From NCBI GenBank assembly GCA_907163375.1, contig CAJQUW010007085.1, forward strand, positions 124,001 to 188,000: 64,000 nt of DNA. The letters are read 5' to 3'. The notes under the pieces were generated by a model. The model was not told where the DNA came from. It searched no databases and saw only the letters and a list, made by a program, of their open reading frames with translations. Numbering within the stretch: the stretch's first letter is position 1; every line of letters starts with the position of its first letter. Positions 12,425-23,177 of the stretch are shown in pieces. The position numbers and the translations under genes are program-made. The stretch comes from Prostheceraeus crozeri. Lineage: Eukaryota; Platyhelminthes; Polycladida; Euryleptidae.

Positions 12425-13810
12425 TAAATATATACAAATATAGTGATATAATATTTTATTTTTTTATTTTATATATATATCAAATTTGTCTATCTTAGAA
12501 ATTAGAAAATTAAGAAGGTGAAGTAGTTATTCCATCAGGTAAAAGTTTTCTTTTTTCATCAAATGGATCTAATGCTAATTTATGTTCTTCTTTTAAATAC
12601 ATTTTATGTTTCTTTGAATTAAGTCTATAATTACATGCCGTTTTTATTTCTTTATTAAATAATACATTTTTATAATCTTGAAATGTTATTACATTAGCCA
12701 CTGATGCCTTTGAAATTCCTTTTAATGTTTTATGTGTTTTAATATTGTTAGTTGTGTTATAACAATAACATTAAGATTTTAAAAATATAGCTTCTGTTAT
12801 GAAATTTTTCGGATAGTTATAAATAAATAGTTTAGCTAATTCTAATATAGTGAATCCAATAAAATTAAACTTATCATGTTTTACGCTAATTCGACGTAAA
12901 TGTACAGCACATAGTTCATCACTAAATCTAGTAGTTCTTTCATATGTAGGTTTCCTTGTTAAATTTTGAAACCTATCTTTATCATAAACTATTTCAACAT
13001 TTTGTCTATTACGCACATTTTCTAAAGTCTTACCATAAAATGCATTATTCATTAATTTGAAGAACACGTTTCCAAAATCATCTTTATTTCTTTTAGCTAT
13101 TTTACGTTTTGCAATATTGAACTCTATATAATTTTTTAACCATTAAGATTTTTGATAAAATAGTTTTCGATGTATTTTGGTGAGAATCATTCCATGTTCT
13201 AAATACCAATCTAGCATTCTTCCTTCAACAGCATACTTTCCTTTATTACTTTGTGTTAACATAAGTTTTTTGTTGGTCTGTATTTTTTAGGCATTATAGA
13301 CTTTTGATAATCTGAAAAACCTTCTATATTGGGAATTTTGTTTTCGGGACAGAAAGGAAAACATTTTGTTTTATCTTTTATTTCATCAGGATATACTAAA
13401 TCAACTTCATATATAAAACCATGATTATAATTTCCATCATATGTTTTTTGATAATCTAGAATATTACACCATTCCATCTCACCTGTTGGTAATTCTTGTA
13501 TCATGCAAGAAGAATATAAGCTATTAAAATCATAATATAACAAATAGTTTTCTCTCATGATTTTATCAACTGCTGCTTGACTATCTTCATTTGATATAAG
13601 TCCTTCTATATTTTGATTAAACAATTTTATAAATTGATCTTTTTCTTCTGGATTTAAAATTTTTAAATAACCATAATCATCAGGATTTACTTTCTTATTG
13701 TAACACTGTACATAACGATTACCTAAAACTGATGAAACTCCACCTCTAATTCCAGATTCAAAAAATAATAATTTATCATATGTATTTTCTTTATAATGTT
13801 TAAGTTTAAC

Positions 13811-13835
13811 GGACTTTGTCCTAGAGCCATCGGCT
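13811..13835 (-). repeat. Double-hairpin element inside polymerase
   Basis: Hairpins GGAC-TTT-GTCC and AGCC-ATC-GGCT separated by TAG. It encodes about nine extra residues (QADGSRTKS) between the TPGLTWLAGLKHTGV block and the LKHYKEN segment, without breaking the frame. Confidence 0.75.
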
Positions 13836-14532
13836 TGAACACCAGTATGTTTTAATCCTGCTAACCATGTTAAACCTGGTGTAGAATAACAATAATATGG
13901 ATCTATTCCGTAATATTCTAAACACATATCACGAAAGTTTTCGAAAAGATCAGCTAGTATTAATACATCTATCTGTAGATATTTCATTGTATAATCATAC
14001 ATTGTTCTACAATTTAACTCTCTCCAATTTTTTTCAGCTTCTGCATAATCTTCTTCAGATAATTGTGACTGTTTTAATGTTGATTTAAATTTATTTATTG
14101 GAGGAAGTTTTTGTTCTTCCATAATTTTATTCACAGAATTAAAATCTCCAGTTATATATTCATACGGAAATATCCCTTTTAAAGGTTTTAAATTATATTT
14201 ATTTAATATTTTACATTGTTCAGGTTTCAAAGTTTTTCCCATAACATCTAATGAATAAGGAGTAAAAAATCTAAATGCATCTAAAATTCTAATACAACCT
14301 AATTGCATTGAAAAATATTCTTCTTCTGTTTTACATAGTACATTTATTTGTTGTTGTTGTAATTTTTCAGATGAAAATAAATCTTTCATTACTAGATGGA
14401 AATCATATTTAGAACCATTGTAGAAATATAAAGGAACAAAGTTATATTTAAATTTATTAGCATTAAGATTACAAGAATTATGTGCTGCACCTCTATATAA
14501 TCCATTTAGATGATCATGATCTTTTACTTTGT

Positions 14533-14552
14533 CGGCAGAGCCGTCGCTTCGC
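14533..14552 (-). repeat. Double-hairpin-like element inside polymerase
   Basis: CGGC-AGA-GCCG followed by the weaker GC-TTC-GC. It is locally GC-rich in AT-rich DNA and encodes KRSDGSA just before the conserved VKDHDHLNGLYRGAAHNSC block. Confidence 0.55.
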
Positions 14553-16365
14553 TTATCAATATATTTGCCATTTTTATAATTTTTTGTAAATTCTTTTCCA
14601 CAGTAAAACATTTTGTTTCATTAATAAAATTTAATTTTTCTTTTTCTGTTAATGGCATCATTGGTATATTTGTTTCAAGCAATTGTGAAAAATAATTTTG
14701 TAATTCTTCTACTTTCTTTGTAAACATTTCTGAACTATCTTCACCATGGTATTGAAAATATTCTGATTTAAATAATTCAGGATAATTTGAATGAATGTAC
14801 ATTCCCCAACATAATGGTTTTTGTTCAAATAAATATTTTTCTTTACTTTGTTCAGGTGCACTTTTTTCATAATTATCATTTTCAGAATTATCATTTTCAG
14901 AATTTTGTGTCATATTAACATTATATGCTTCAAAATCACAATAAATAGTAAAGGGTACTTTATTTTTAAAATACCATTTATTATATTCTAAATAATCATC
15001 TTTTGGAAATGTGTTTCTGACTGCTTCATTTTGTTGACAATTCTCCAAATGTCTATTCATTTCTTCTAAAGTTCTAAAACTTGTCATACATTGAAGACAA
15101 GGAAAATTTGTATTATCTGAAGTTTTTTTAAATATAGAAACATCTTTACACAATATAAAATGACCCTGATAATATAATATATTCGCTTGTGCTTGTTGCT
15201 TTGTTTGTTTTAATTTTTCAAATTTATCTTGATATATTTCATGTTTTTTATCAATTTCTTTTGTAAGATTATGTGTATTTCGATGGAAATTTTGATTTAA
15301 TATTTGTAGCTGATAAATATATTCTTTATCATATTGTTCTTTATATTGTTGTTGACATTTTTTAAACATTCATTTATTTTTTGATTGGTTTCATTTTCTT
15401 CATTATTTAATTCTTTATTGTCTTTATTTAATTCTTGAATCGTTTCTATCTTATTTTGATATTTATGGTCATTTTCTTGTACTAATGTTTTTGTTTGCTT
15501 TTGCTAATCTGTTTTACAGTTTTGTAAACTTTCATTTAAATTTTGTAATTTTTATGATATTCTAAAGATAAAGATAATAATGGTGATAGTGTTTTTATAA
15601 TTTCAAATTTTTCAGTACATATTATTTTTCCTTGGTAAAAAATATTATGATGCATGTAATTTCCTCTATCATTATATACTATGTCTGATTGACATAAATT
15701 TTTATTATTCAAATAAAATTTTTTTGAATCTGAGTAAAATGGAGTAATATTACCAATAGAAACATAATTCACATTTAATCCAAAAAAATTTACTTCTATT
15801 AAATTTTTATTCTTTTTATGAAACTTTATTAACCTATTATAATCATATGGAAATTCATCTAAACCATCAGAGAGATCAAATTCATTTATGTATTCTTCTT
15901 TATTATAATGACTTAGTCTTTCTTTATGATATTTTGCAGGATGTAAATATGCTATAATACTCCACAGAAAACAATAATCATCTTCATTTTTTTATGTTGA
16001 CTATTTGTGGTGAACTGAAAGGTAAAGGAACATAACTACCACCAGTATTATTTTTATATTTATCAATTACTATTTTCTTAGATAGTATTTTAACAAATCT
16101 CCAACCAGATTCACGTAACTGGGCTTCAATTATACAATTTTCTAATTTAAGTATCATTTGTTCAAATATGGGTTGTACATCATTTACATTATGAATTTCT
16201 TGTGAATTTGTAAAATGTCCTTGTATTATCTCTTCAGGAATTCCATCAGGTCCATTTTTTGCATAAAGTACTTCTACATTCATATAACATTTGAAAGATT
16301 TCTTAAATATTTTGAAAAAGTTTGTTAATACATTATAAAAAGTTTCATCGGTTTCATTATGTTCA

Positions 16366-16402
16366 ACGGGCGAAGCCCTGGAAGACATCTTTGATGTCCC
16401 GT
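16366..16402 (-). repeat. Double-hairpin element 2 (37 bp)
   Basis: ACGGG/CCCGT closing arms, hairpins GGGC-GAA-GCCC and GACATC-TTT-GATGTC. It is the inverted copy of 10508-10544, apart from the loop. It is read in frame within the polymerase N-terminal region as TSKMSSRASPV. Confidence 0.85.
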
Positions 16403-16521
16403 GTACCGATTCATTAAATAAATATTTTATATCTGTTACAGCTTCATCGGTTTTTTTAGTTTCATCAAATTCATCTATTTCGTTAAATTCATCAGTATCG
16501 CTAAATAAATATCTTCCATCT

Positions 16522-16556
16522 CGTACGGGCCAAGCCCTAGAACCTTCGGTTCGTAC
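16522..16556 (-). repeat. Double-hairpin element 3
   Basis: GTAC/GTAC closing arms around GGGC-CAA-GCCC and GAACC-TTC-GGTTC. It is read in frame in the polymerase N-terminal region as RTEGSRAWPV. It lies 120 bp from element 2, in the same acidic low-complexity stretch. Confidence 0.8.
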
Positions 16557-16935
16557 ATGTTCATCTTCACTATTAAAAACTTTTTTATATTCTGAATGTG
16601 AATATTCATCAAACATTTTTTTAACTTTTATATCAGTAGGTAATGTTTCTAGATAGTTTATACAATTATTTAATTTTAATATATTTCCTTCATCAACTCG
16701 ATCTACATTTTGTAAATGCAATTTACTATTTAAATGAGATTGATAACTTCTTTTTGTTTGCAACTGTCTTTTACATAAGACACAATAAAACTTGGTATTT
16801 TCAATTTTTTAATTTTTTAAAGAAAAAATTTGTGTTTTAATTTTAGATATAAACATTCTAATATCAAGGTCTTGAGAGTTATTATATATTATTATATATT
16901 TCACGTTCCTAAGTTATTTTATTTTCTTTATCACA

Positions 16936-18323
16936 TTAAGTTTTATCACATTCAGTTTTATCATATAACGTTTTATCAAAAGATAATTTAAATTTATTTT
17001 CACTAACTATTGATTCTTGATCATCATCAATTGATTCTTGATCATCATCATAAATTGATTCTTCAACATCATAAATTACACTTTTTGGTATAGGATGCCA
17101 TTCCCTGATAGGATACCATTCCCTGATGGGAATATCTAATTCTAAATTATATTTATTATTTGATAATAATATAATGGAAAAAAATACTGTTTTTTGATCT
17201 TTATTAGAAAATTTAATAACACCACCATAATCTGAATTACTTTTAGTTTTTATTAAAGATGATAAAATTTTAAATTGATTAGATGTAAATCCTAATTTAA
17301 ATTTTGTAGACCCGACACATAGTTGTCTAACAGTATCTTCAACTATACCATCATTATTATTTTCAATTGTAAGAAAATGAAATTTAGACAAATTTTGATT
17401 ATATGTAGTATTAATATCATGTTGAGATATAAATTTTTCTTCACTTAAATTTTTATAATTACTAATATTTTTATAATCTTTGTTACCATTCACACCTTTT
17501 TCAGATGTTTCAGAATCATCATCATTTATATTATTATCATTATCATTATTTTAAGATTCTTTAAAATTATTATTATTGGATTCTTTAAAAATATTATGAT
17601 TATGATTATGGTCATTGTTAATAGTATAAGGTGTTGTCCACATATAAATTTTCTCTTGTTGAGCCAAGCCATTTATGTAAGATTTTAATAAATTAATATT
17701 TAAGTTTGAATATATACCTATATATGTATCATCATCATATCTTTGCGGCATTTTTATGTTTCTTGTTTATAAATTGTGTCTCTATAATAAATTTGACATA
17801 ATAATTCTTCATTATGTTTTTTACTCTCTATGTGAATATTATATTGGTTTTGTTCAACAACAAATAATCTAATTTTTTCCTTTGAAAACGATTTTAATTT
17901 TTTAACCAATTCTTTAATATTGATATAATTAATAATTTTAGTTTCTATCCAATCAGTATTACTAATTGGTAACACCGCTCTAATAAAACCATAAACATTA
18001 TTATGACCAATTATAACCATATTTTCTTTATTTAATTCTACATAAGCCACATCATTATACTTACTTACAATATCCATAAATTTAATAAATGAATCACCTG
18101 GAAATATGCAATAGTTAGTTTCTATAGAAGGTAAACCTTTTGTTTGTTCTCTAAATATTTCGGCTTGTAATTCGAATAAAATATTTACATCTATACATGG
18201 ATTATTATTATCATTATTATTATTATTATCAAAACATTTATTTTCAAATCCCGTTGATCTCGTCGAATAAGAAGAACAGGATGATGCGGACGAATATAAT
18301 TTTTTTAAATTTGCTTTATCCAT
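16936..18323 (-). pseudogene. Unrecognised gene beside polymerase, possible sliding-clamp-like protein
   Basis: Three consecutive pieces. 18323-17754 is 189 residues, with a Ser/Asn-rich start then alternating beta-type segments such as VAYVELNKENMVIIG and KIRLFVVEQNQYNIHIES. 17751-17551 ends NNNNFKES at a TAA. 17550-16936 continues the same frame, with FKLGFTSNQFKILSSL and FFSIILLSNNKYNLEL, then acidic DDDQESI repeats. The two beta-rich halves, each with a helix-like LVKKLKSF or QFKILSSL segment, resemble the arrangement of a DNA sliding clamp, and the neighbour is a polymerase. The resemblance is by eye only. It may instead be two adjacent genes. Start context is AATAAAAAA-ATG. Confidence 0.4.
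17089..17133 (-). repeat. Duplicated hairpin element inside the clamp-like gene
   Basis: GGTAT-AGG-ATGCC is followed by two copies of CCATTCCCTGAT, the second forming ATTCCC-TGAT-GGGAAT. In protein it appears as tandem PIREWY and PIREWH, showing that hairpin units can duplicate in frame. Confidence 0.65.
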
Positions 18324-18369
18324 TTTTTTATTTTTATTAGAAAAAATTTTATTTTTTTATTGTTAAAAA

Positions 18370-19257
18370 ATGATGTTGCCAAACGTTGGTGGAGGTGCAT
18401 ATATCTCGAATAATCGTGAATGAGAAATAGAAATAGAAAATTATATCATGAAAACTGGAGACGTTTTTTCTGGTCCATTGCATCTTTCTATTCTTCCGCA
18501 ACAAAATACAGAGTTAACAAATAAACAACATGTTGATGCACAAATCAATGACTTAAAAGAATAATATATAAACGATGTTTTGGTTCCACTGATGAACGAA
18601 TTAAAGTTGCTTAAACTTAATGACAAATCATTAAACGAAAAATTATTAAAACTTGATAAAAAGGATAGAGAGCTAGAAGTAGATATAGCAAAACTTTTTA
18701 AAAAGATTTCAGAACAATCAAAAATTTTAATATTACTTTCTATAAATTTAAAATCTGCAGTCATTAAAAATAAACATCAGATAAAAATGTTAAAAGAACA
18801 ATTAGAAGATGAAATAGAAAATATACCTGAAAGAATTAAAAAAAATTTAAAGCAGTTACAAACTACATTCCAAAAAAGTGTTGATGAATTGAGTTCTAAA
18901 ATTACTCAACAAATGAAAAAGATGAATAGAATAATAAATGAAGTAAACTCACTTAATCAAAAAGTTGATAAAATGAAAACTCTTAAAATCAATTTAGAAA
19001 ATGAATTAAAGAAAAATTTACAAGAAAACTCTAAAGAAAATAAAGAACAGTTAGATTCTGTTAAAAGACAATTAGATGTTCTTAAAATTAAGTTAAATGC
19101 TCTTAAAACGGCGTTGAAGATGAATCAGGAGAAAATGCAAGTTAATAGAAAAGAAATTAAAGTACATCACACGCTGCTTGACGCGATAGATAAAGTGGAA
19201 CGGAAAATTAATAAAGTTATCACGAAGTTGTTGGACATTCACACACGTAAATTCTAA
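18370..19257 (+). pseudogene. Tail-fibre-like coiled-coil protein with two in-frame stops
   Basis: One frame of 296 codons from ATG 18370 (leader TTATTGTTAAAAA) to TAA 19255-19257, interrupted by TGA at 18421-18423 and TAA at 18562-18564. The N-terminal block has MKTGDVFSGPLHLSILP followed by LTNKQHVDAQI, the pattern of phage tail-fibre repeats (M-x-G-x-x-x-G-x-L, then A-V-T-K-x-Y-V-D). The rest is an almost continuous Lys/Glu/Leu heptad coiled coil. It suggests a trimeric spike or fibre on the particle. It diverges from the clamp-like gene and precedes the virion genes. Confidence 0.6.
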
Positions 19258-19259
19258 TC

Positions 19260-19286
19260 GGACAAAAGGTCCTCAGGTTACTAACT
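19260..19286 (+). repeat. Double-hairpin element after the fibre-like gene
   Basis: GGAC-AAAAG-GTCC and GGTT-ACT-AACT, beginning two bases after the stop codon at 19255-19257. Its position at a gene end fits a transcript-end role as well as insertion. Confidence 0.55.
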
Positions 19287-19329
19287 AATCGTAAATATTT
19301 TTCCCAAAAGTCAAATTTAATCTTAAAAA

Positions 19330-19764
19330 ATGCCTATAATTTATGAACACAATCTTAAACATTTTGCTTCAAATAATAAAATAGCACATGAACCATCCAT
19401 GAAATCTGTTTACCATTATAACAATGTAGAAACAGTTCAAAAAGAAGGGGCTGGCATCTTTTCTGGCATAGGAAGTATCGTTAACTTAATTAAAAATAAT
19501 AAAGATTTGATTACATCTGCTGCAAAAGGAGCAGCTGCTATAGGTAGTACAGCTAGTGCAATATCAAATGCTGTTAAGTCTCAAAACGAATTAAAACAAC
19601 TAGAAGCTATTCATAAACTTAGGAATGATTCTGAAAAACTAAAAAAATTAAAAAAACTTTCAGAGGAAACAAAAAACAAAATTGCTAACATAGCTGTGGG
19701 GGGTGAAACCTTGAGGAGCGGAGCTCCGTTTGATAGTAAACATAATGAAAATAAAAATAATTAA
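19330..19764 (+). CDS. Small virion-type protein (pVI/pX-like), upstream of major capsid
   Basis: 144 codons. It has an amphipathic Gly/Ile segment, EGAGIFSGIGSIVNLI, at about residues 38-53, an Ala/Gly-rich helix (SAAKGAAAIGSTASAISNA) and a Lys-rich coiled coil. Small proteins of this kind directly before the major capsid gene in Polintons are compared with adenovirus core and membrane-lytic proteins; that is inference here. A hairpin element sits in the last codons, and translation past the stop reads KTIEEIRGNGLANFFSKIF, so the original protein may have been longer. The leader is AATCTTAAAAA-ATG. Confidence 0.5.
   Translation: MPIIYEHNLKHFASNNKIAHEPSMKSVYHYNNVETVQKEGAGIFSGIGSIVNLIKNNKDLITSAAKGAAAIGSTASAISNAVKSQNELKQLEAIHKLRNDSEKLKKLKKLSEETKNKIANIAVGGETLRSGAPFDSKHNENKNN
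19709..19726 (+). repeat. Double-hairpin-like element near C-terminus
   Basis: CCT-TG-AGG overlaps GGAGC-GGA-GCTCC. It is read in frame as ETLRSGAP near the end of the small virion-type protein. Confidence 0.5.
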
Positions 19765-19865
19765 AAAACAATTGAAGAAATAAGAGGTAATGGTCTAGCA
19801 AATTTTTTTAGTAAAATTTTTTCTGTGTGTGAGAAAAACAAAAAGTCAAATTATTTTTTATAAAA

Positions 19866-21199
19866 ATGTCTTCGCTTATCGAAAATAAATTTAGATTAGA
19901 CGATCCTCCGTTCGTCAGTTTCAATCAAAAAAAGAATGACTATATAAGAATTGCTATGAATCCCGGATCTTCCAGTAGAGTAAATACTGGAGGTGATTTA
20001 GTTTTTGAAGTTGATAATCAGCAGAGTTATTTATATTTACCTGATTCATTTTTACACTGTGAATATTCTTTATATGGTGATGCCAATTTTACAACACCAT
20101 TACCAGATACCGATAATATTGCATTAGAGAATAATTTTTTTCCAAAATTATTTACACAAATGCGTTTAGATGTTGCAACTCAAAATATAGAAACAATAAG
20201 TGATTCTCCAGGTGTAATTGATACAATGCTTAGATTTGTAACAATTGGTGAAAATAATAAAAAGTATGTAATCGAAGGTTGGTTTCCTGATACTAATGAT
20301 GGTATAATTGTTGATGATTTAACTCACGCTGGAACAGATGCCGCAGGAATTGCGAAAGATGTAGAAAATGTTGCAAAACATTTAAATAAAACAAATAATG
20401 ATGCATATAAAGAAAAACGTGAATTTAACAAGAAAAGTAAACAGACAGTAAATTGGTCATTGTCTCCATTATTCGGATATTTAGATTATGACAAAATATC
20501 ATATCAATTAAAATTTAAATTAATAATTCATCGCACAGCAAATAATGAATTAATCTTTTTTGGTAAGACTGGAAAAAAGCATATTTAAAAATTGATAGAC
20601 TTGAATGGTGGATTAAGCATATTACTCCTAGTTTAGAGGTTGAAACAGCTATTGCAAAAAGATTAAATACTAACAAACCAATTCCAGTAAATTTTCTAAA
20701 GCGTACTGCTAGTTCAGTAACTTTTTCCGAACAAAGATTTAACTGGCATTTTACTAGAACTGCGAATACTCCAAGATATTTATTACTAACTTTTCAAAGA
20801 AATAATTCTCCAAGTTTTGATAGGAACAACAATCTTTTTCATATTAATACAATTCGAAGTTTACAAGTTTAATTAAATCAAACCCGATATCCAATTGATC
20901 CATTAAGATTCGATGATACCAATAATCAATTTATGGAAGGATATGATTCTTATCGAAATCTTTGTATAGAATTTGGAGTTGAACCACAATTAACTCCTGG
21001 AGATTGGAGACATTTATATCCTGTTTTCTGTTTCGATTTAAGTGCACAATCTGAAGATATTATCAAGACTGGTTGTGATGTAACAATTAATATTGAAAAG
21101 AAAGATTCCACAACTTCATTGATGGCTTATGGTTTATTGCTAGAAGATTTAAAATATTCTATTGAAATTCTTAATGGAAAGATGGCTAGGATAAGTTAA
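19866..21199 (+). pseudogene. Major capsid protein, double jelly-roll, one frameshift and one stop
   Basis: The first frame (19866-20588) carries the N-terminal jelly roll, with DLVFEVDNQQSYLYLPDS and NFFPKLFTQMRLD, typical of Polinton hexon-like capsids. Near 20571-20580, at an A run, reading moves to another frame that continues with the WWIKHITPSLE block. TAA at 20870-20872 interrupts that frame before YPIDPLRFD. The last part (20933-21199) has NLCIEFG, PGDWRHLYPVFCFDLS and a DVTINIEK strand. Total length of about 444 residues suits the family. It follows the pVI-like gene. The leader is TTTTATAAAA-ATG. It would form the main shell of the particle. Confidence 0.88.
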
Positions 21200-21306
21200 T
21201 TAAAATTTTTGATAACTAGAATAGATCAAAAATTTTTGATAACTTAAAACTTTTTCATAACTGGAACAGATTAAAAATTCTTAACTTAAAATTTTTTTTA
21301 TTAAAA

Positions 21307-21789
21307 ATGTCGCAAGCGAAAAGTAATAATAATAAAACTGTTGAATTAAAACTACGTAACATCATTGACAAAAATACCCCTAAAACTATTACTATTAATA
21401 AAAGAAAGTATTACATAAGTAAACCAATGATAGAGAATATTCAATTACAAGAAGAATTAATGGCGGAATTCTCCCATTAATTCCACTAATAATAGGTGGC
21501 ATAGCAGCTGCAGGAAGTGTTGCAGGTGGGACAGCTGGTATTGTCCAAGCAGTAAATAAAAATAAATCAGAGAAGGCAGCATTAGAAGAACAAAAACGAC
21601 ATAATAGAGAGTTAGAAAAAGTTGCGAGGGGTGAAGGAGTAGTAGATAATTTTATTAGTAAATTAAAATTAGTTGATGAAGGAAAACGAGTTCTTAAAAA
21701 TATTCTCCAGAATGTTGATGATTTAATTGAAATTAAGGAAACTAAAGATGGTTCTGGAATATATCTAAGTCCTAGTATGATAAGGTCAT
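21307..21789 (+). pseudogene. Second small virion-type protein with hydrophobic Gly/Ile segment
   Basis: The first frame from ATG 21307 (TTATTAAAA leader) has a basic ITINKRKYYISKP stretch and stops at 21478. An overlapping frame from about 21468 carries a hydrophobic GGILPLIPLIIGGIAAAG segment, a Gly/Ala run, and a charged helical tail to TAA 21787-21789. The Gly-Gly-hydrophobic start of that segment resembles sites cut by adenain-type proteases in viral core proteins, which would suit maturation by the element's own protease. It lies downstream of the major capsid gene and ends in a double-hairpin element. Confidence 0.5.
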
Positions 21790-21809
21790 AACCTCAGGGC
21801 CTTTGGTTC
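21783..21809 (+). repeat. Double-hairpin element at gene end
   Basis: AGGT-CATA-ACCT, spacer CA, then GGGCC-TTT-GGTTC (two G-T pairs). The TAA of the preceding frame lies in the first hairpin. Confidence 0.5.
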
Positions 21810-21841
21810 TATTCGGTAAAACTTTTATTTTATCTTTTAAA

Positions 21842-22300
21842 ATGAATTCTACAAATTCCGAAAATTTAATTAAATTAAAAATTGCTAATTTAGATTTATT
21901 AAATTATCAATAAAACAAAAATAAAAACTCAAGTTGCAAAATTTATGAAGGTAACGACATACAAAAACATTAGAAAACTTTCCTGGATTTATTTGGAGTA
22001 AATATTCGAAAGAAAAACATCTTCCTGGTCATTCATATACCGGTCCAGGAACTCGATTAGATATAAGACTAGATGAGAATAATAATCCAAAACCAGGAGA
22101 AGAACCAATAAATAGAGTAGATGCCGCCGCTTATAGACATGATTTAGCTTATCGAAATCATGATCTAATCTCGACATGCAGCTGATAAGAAGATGACTCA
22201 AGAATTAGATAGTATTCAAAATCCTACATTTAGAGAAAGAATTGAAAGAATGTTTGTTAAGAAAGCTTTACAAGCAAAAATATTATTCGGTCAGGGTTTA
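21842..22300 (+). pseudogene. Phospholipase A2-like domain protein, frameshifted
   Basis: A frame at about 21955-22180 contains HSYTGPGTRLD, a YxGxG-type calcium-binding loop, then P-I-N-R-V-D-A-A-A-Y and HDLAY, the catalytic His-Asp pair of the parvovirus-type viral PLA2 fold. Such domains open endosomal membranes during entry; the function here is inferred from the motifs. The frame breaks at about 22170, and the rest (AADKK, then TQELDSIQNPTFRERI) runs in the frame that begins the integrase ORF. A short start at 21842 (MNSTNSENL) belongs to yet another frame, so the N-terminus is also damaged. Confidence 0.6.
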
Positions 22301-23131
22301 AATGAAACGACAGCAAAGCTGTCTGACAGCAACGCTCGAACCTACGCGTCCGAAATCCACAAGGAATACAGAAGGCCTAAATATTTATTGAAAGTAAAAT
22401 TATTTAATAAAGATGATATTTGGAGTGCTGATCTTATTCATATGCCGAATGAAAAAGATTATAAATACGCATTGACCGTTATAGATTTATATACACGATA
22501 CACTTGGGTAAAGCCTTTAAAATACAAAAGTGGTCTGTCAGTTAAATATGCGTTTGAAGAAATCTTTCAAGAAACTAAGAGAAAGCCAAGGAAATTGTTT
22601 GTTGATAAAGGGTCGGAATTTTATAACCGAAACGTTCAGCCACTATTTGAAACTGTTTATTCAACTGAAAATGCAGGAAAAGCTATAGTGATAGAAAGAT
22701 TCAATCGGACGTTAAAAAATAAATTATTCAAGAAATTTACTGAGCAAAGAAATCAGAAATGGTTGAAGATATTGCCAGGAATTGTAGAGCAGTACAATAA
22801 TAAAGTTCATTCAGGTATTGAAGAAACCCCAAAGAATGCTTCTGACGATCCAGATTTGATAAGAAAAAAAATATTCGAAAATAATTATTCGAATGAGAGT
22901 AATCCGAATTTGCAGAAACTTAAGCCGAAATTTAAAATTGGAGATAGGGTTAGAATATTTAAGTATAAGAATAAATTTGAAAAAGGCTTCGTTGGCTATT
23001 GGACTAAAGAAATATTTGAAGTTTCTAAAATAAGTCAAACTTTTCCGATTACTTATGAAATTAAAGATTTAGATGATGAAGATTGCAGAGGCCGATTTTA
23101 TCAAAATGAATTACAACGAAGTGATTTTTAA
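22193..23131 (+). pseudogene. Polinton DDE integrase, N-terminally replaced
   Basis: A 312-codon frame. Residues 1-37 look like the end of the PLA2-type protein, residues 38-50 cover a double-hairpin element, and integrase homology starts near IHKEYRRPKY. Catalytic residues are D80 (IWSADLIHM), D138 (FVDKGSEFY) and E168 (VIERFNRTLK). D138-E168 spacing is about 29 residues, shorter than the usual ~33-35, suggesting a small in-frame loss. The C-terminal FKIGDRVRIFKYKNKFEKG is the SH3-like DNA-binding part. The HHCC zinc domain normally in front is missing. Classed as a pseudogene because of the foreign N-terminus. Confidence 0.8.
22309..22336 (+). repeat. Double-hairpin element at the PLA2/integrase junction
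   Basis: GACAGC-AAA-GCTGTC, then AGC-AAC-GCT. It lies in a GC-rich patch (22308-22377) whose codon use differs from both sides and marks the point where PLA2-type and integrase sequences meet. Confidence 0.65.
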
Positions 23132-23148
23132 TTATCATTATTATTATT

Positions 23149-23177
23149 GGAACTAACGTTTCGGGAATGAAATTCCC
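23149..23177 (-). repeat. Double-hairpin element at protease 3' end
   Basis: GGAAC-TAAC-GTTTC followed directly by GGGAAT-GAA-ATTCCC. The minus-strand protease frame ends inside it (GISFPKR, then TAG at 23153-23155). Confidence 0.7.

Larger units (their letters stand above)
12510..16794 (-). pseudogene. polB: Protein-primed DNA polymerase B, multiply broken, motif C deleted
   Basis: Read right to left. It begins with a C2H2 finger near 16790-16710, then a block with YCFLWSIIAYLHP (15984-15770) typical of Polinton polymerase N-termini, a Lys/Gln-rich coiled coil (15520-15170) and a second Cys/His finger (about 15099-15037). The exonuclease follows: Exo I DFE near 14937, Exo II NGSKYD near 14404 and Exo III YLQID near 13969. 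Then come SGIRGG near 13740, motif A DFNSLY near 13531 and motif B MNNAFYG near 13045. The palm ends at 12771, and the next frame resumes at FQDYKNVLFN (12510-12701). The block that should hold motif C (DTDS) is absent. Frame changes or stops occur near 15985, 15540, 15500, 15370, 14600, 13256, 13130 and 12770. No in-frame ATG precedes the first finger. Four double-hairpin elements lie in frame. Confidence 0.93.
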
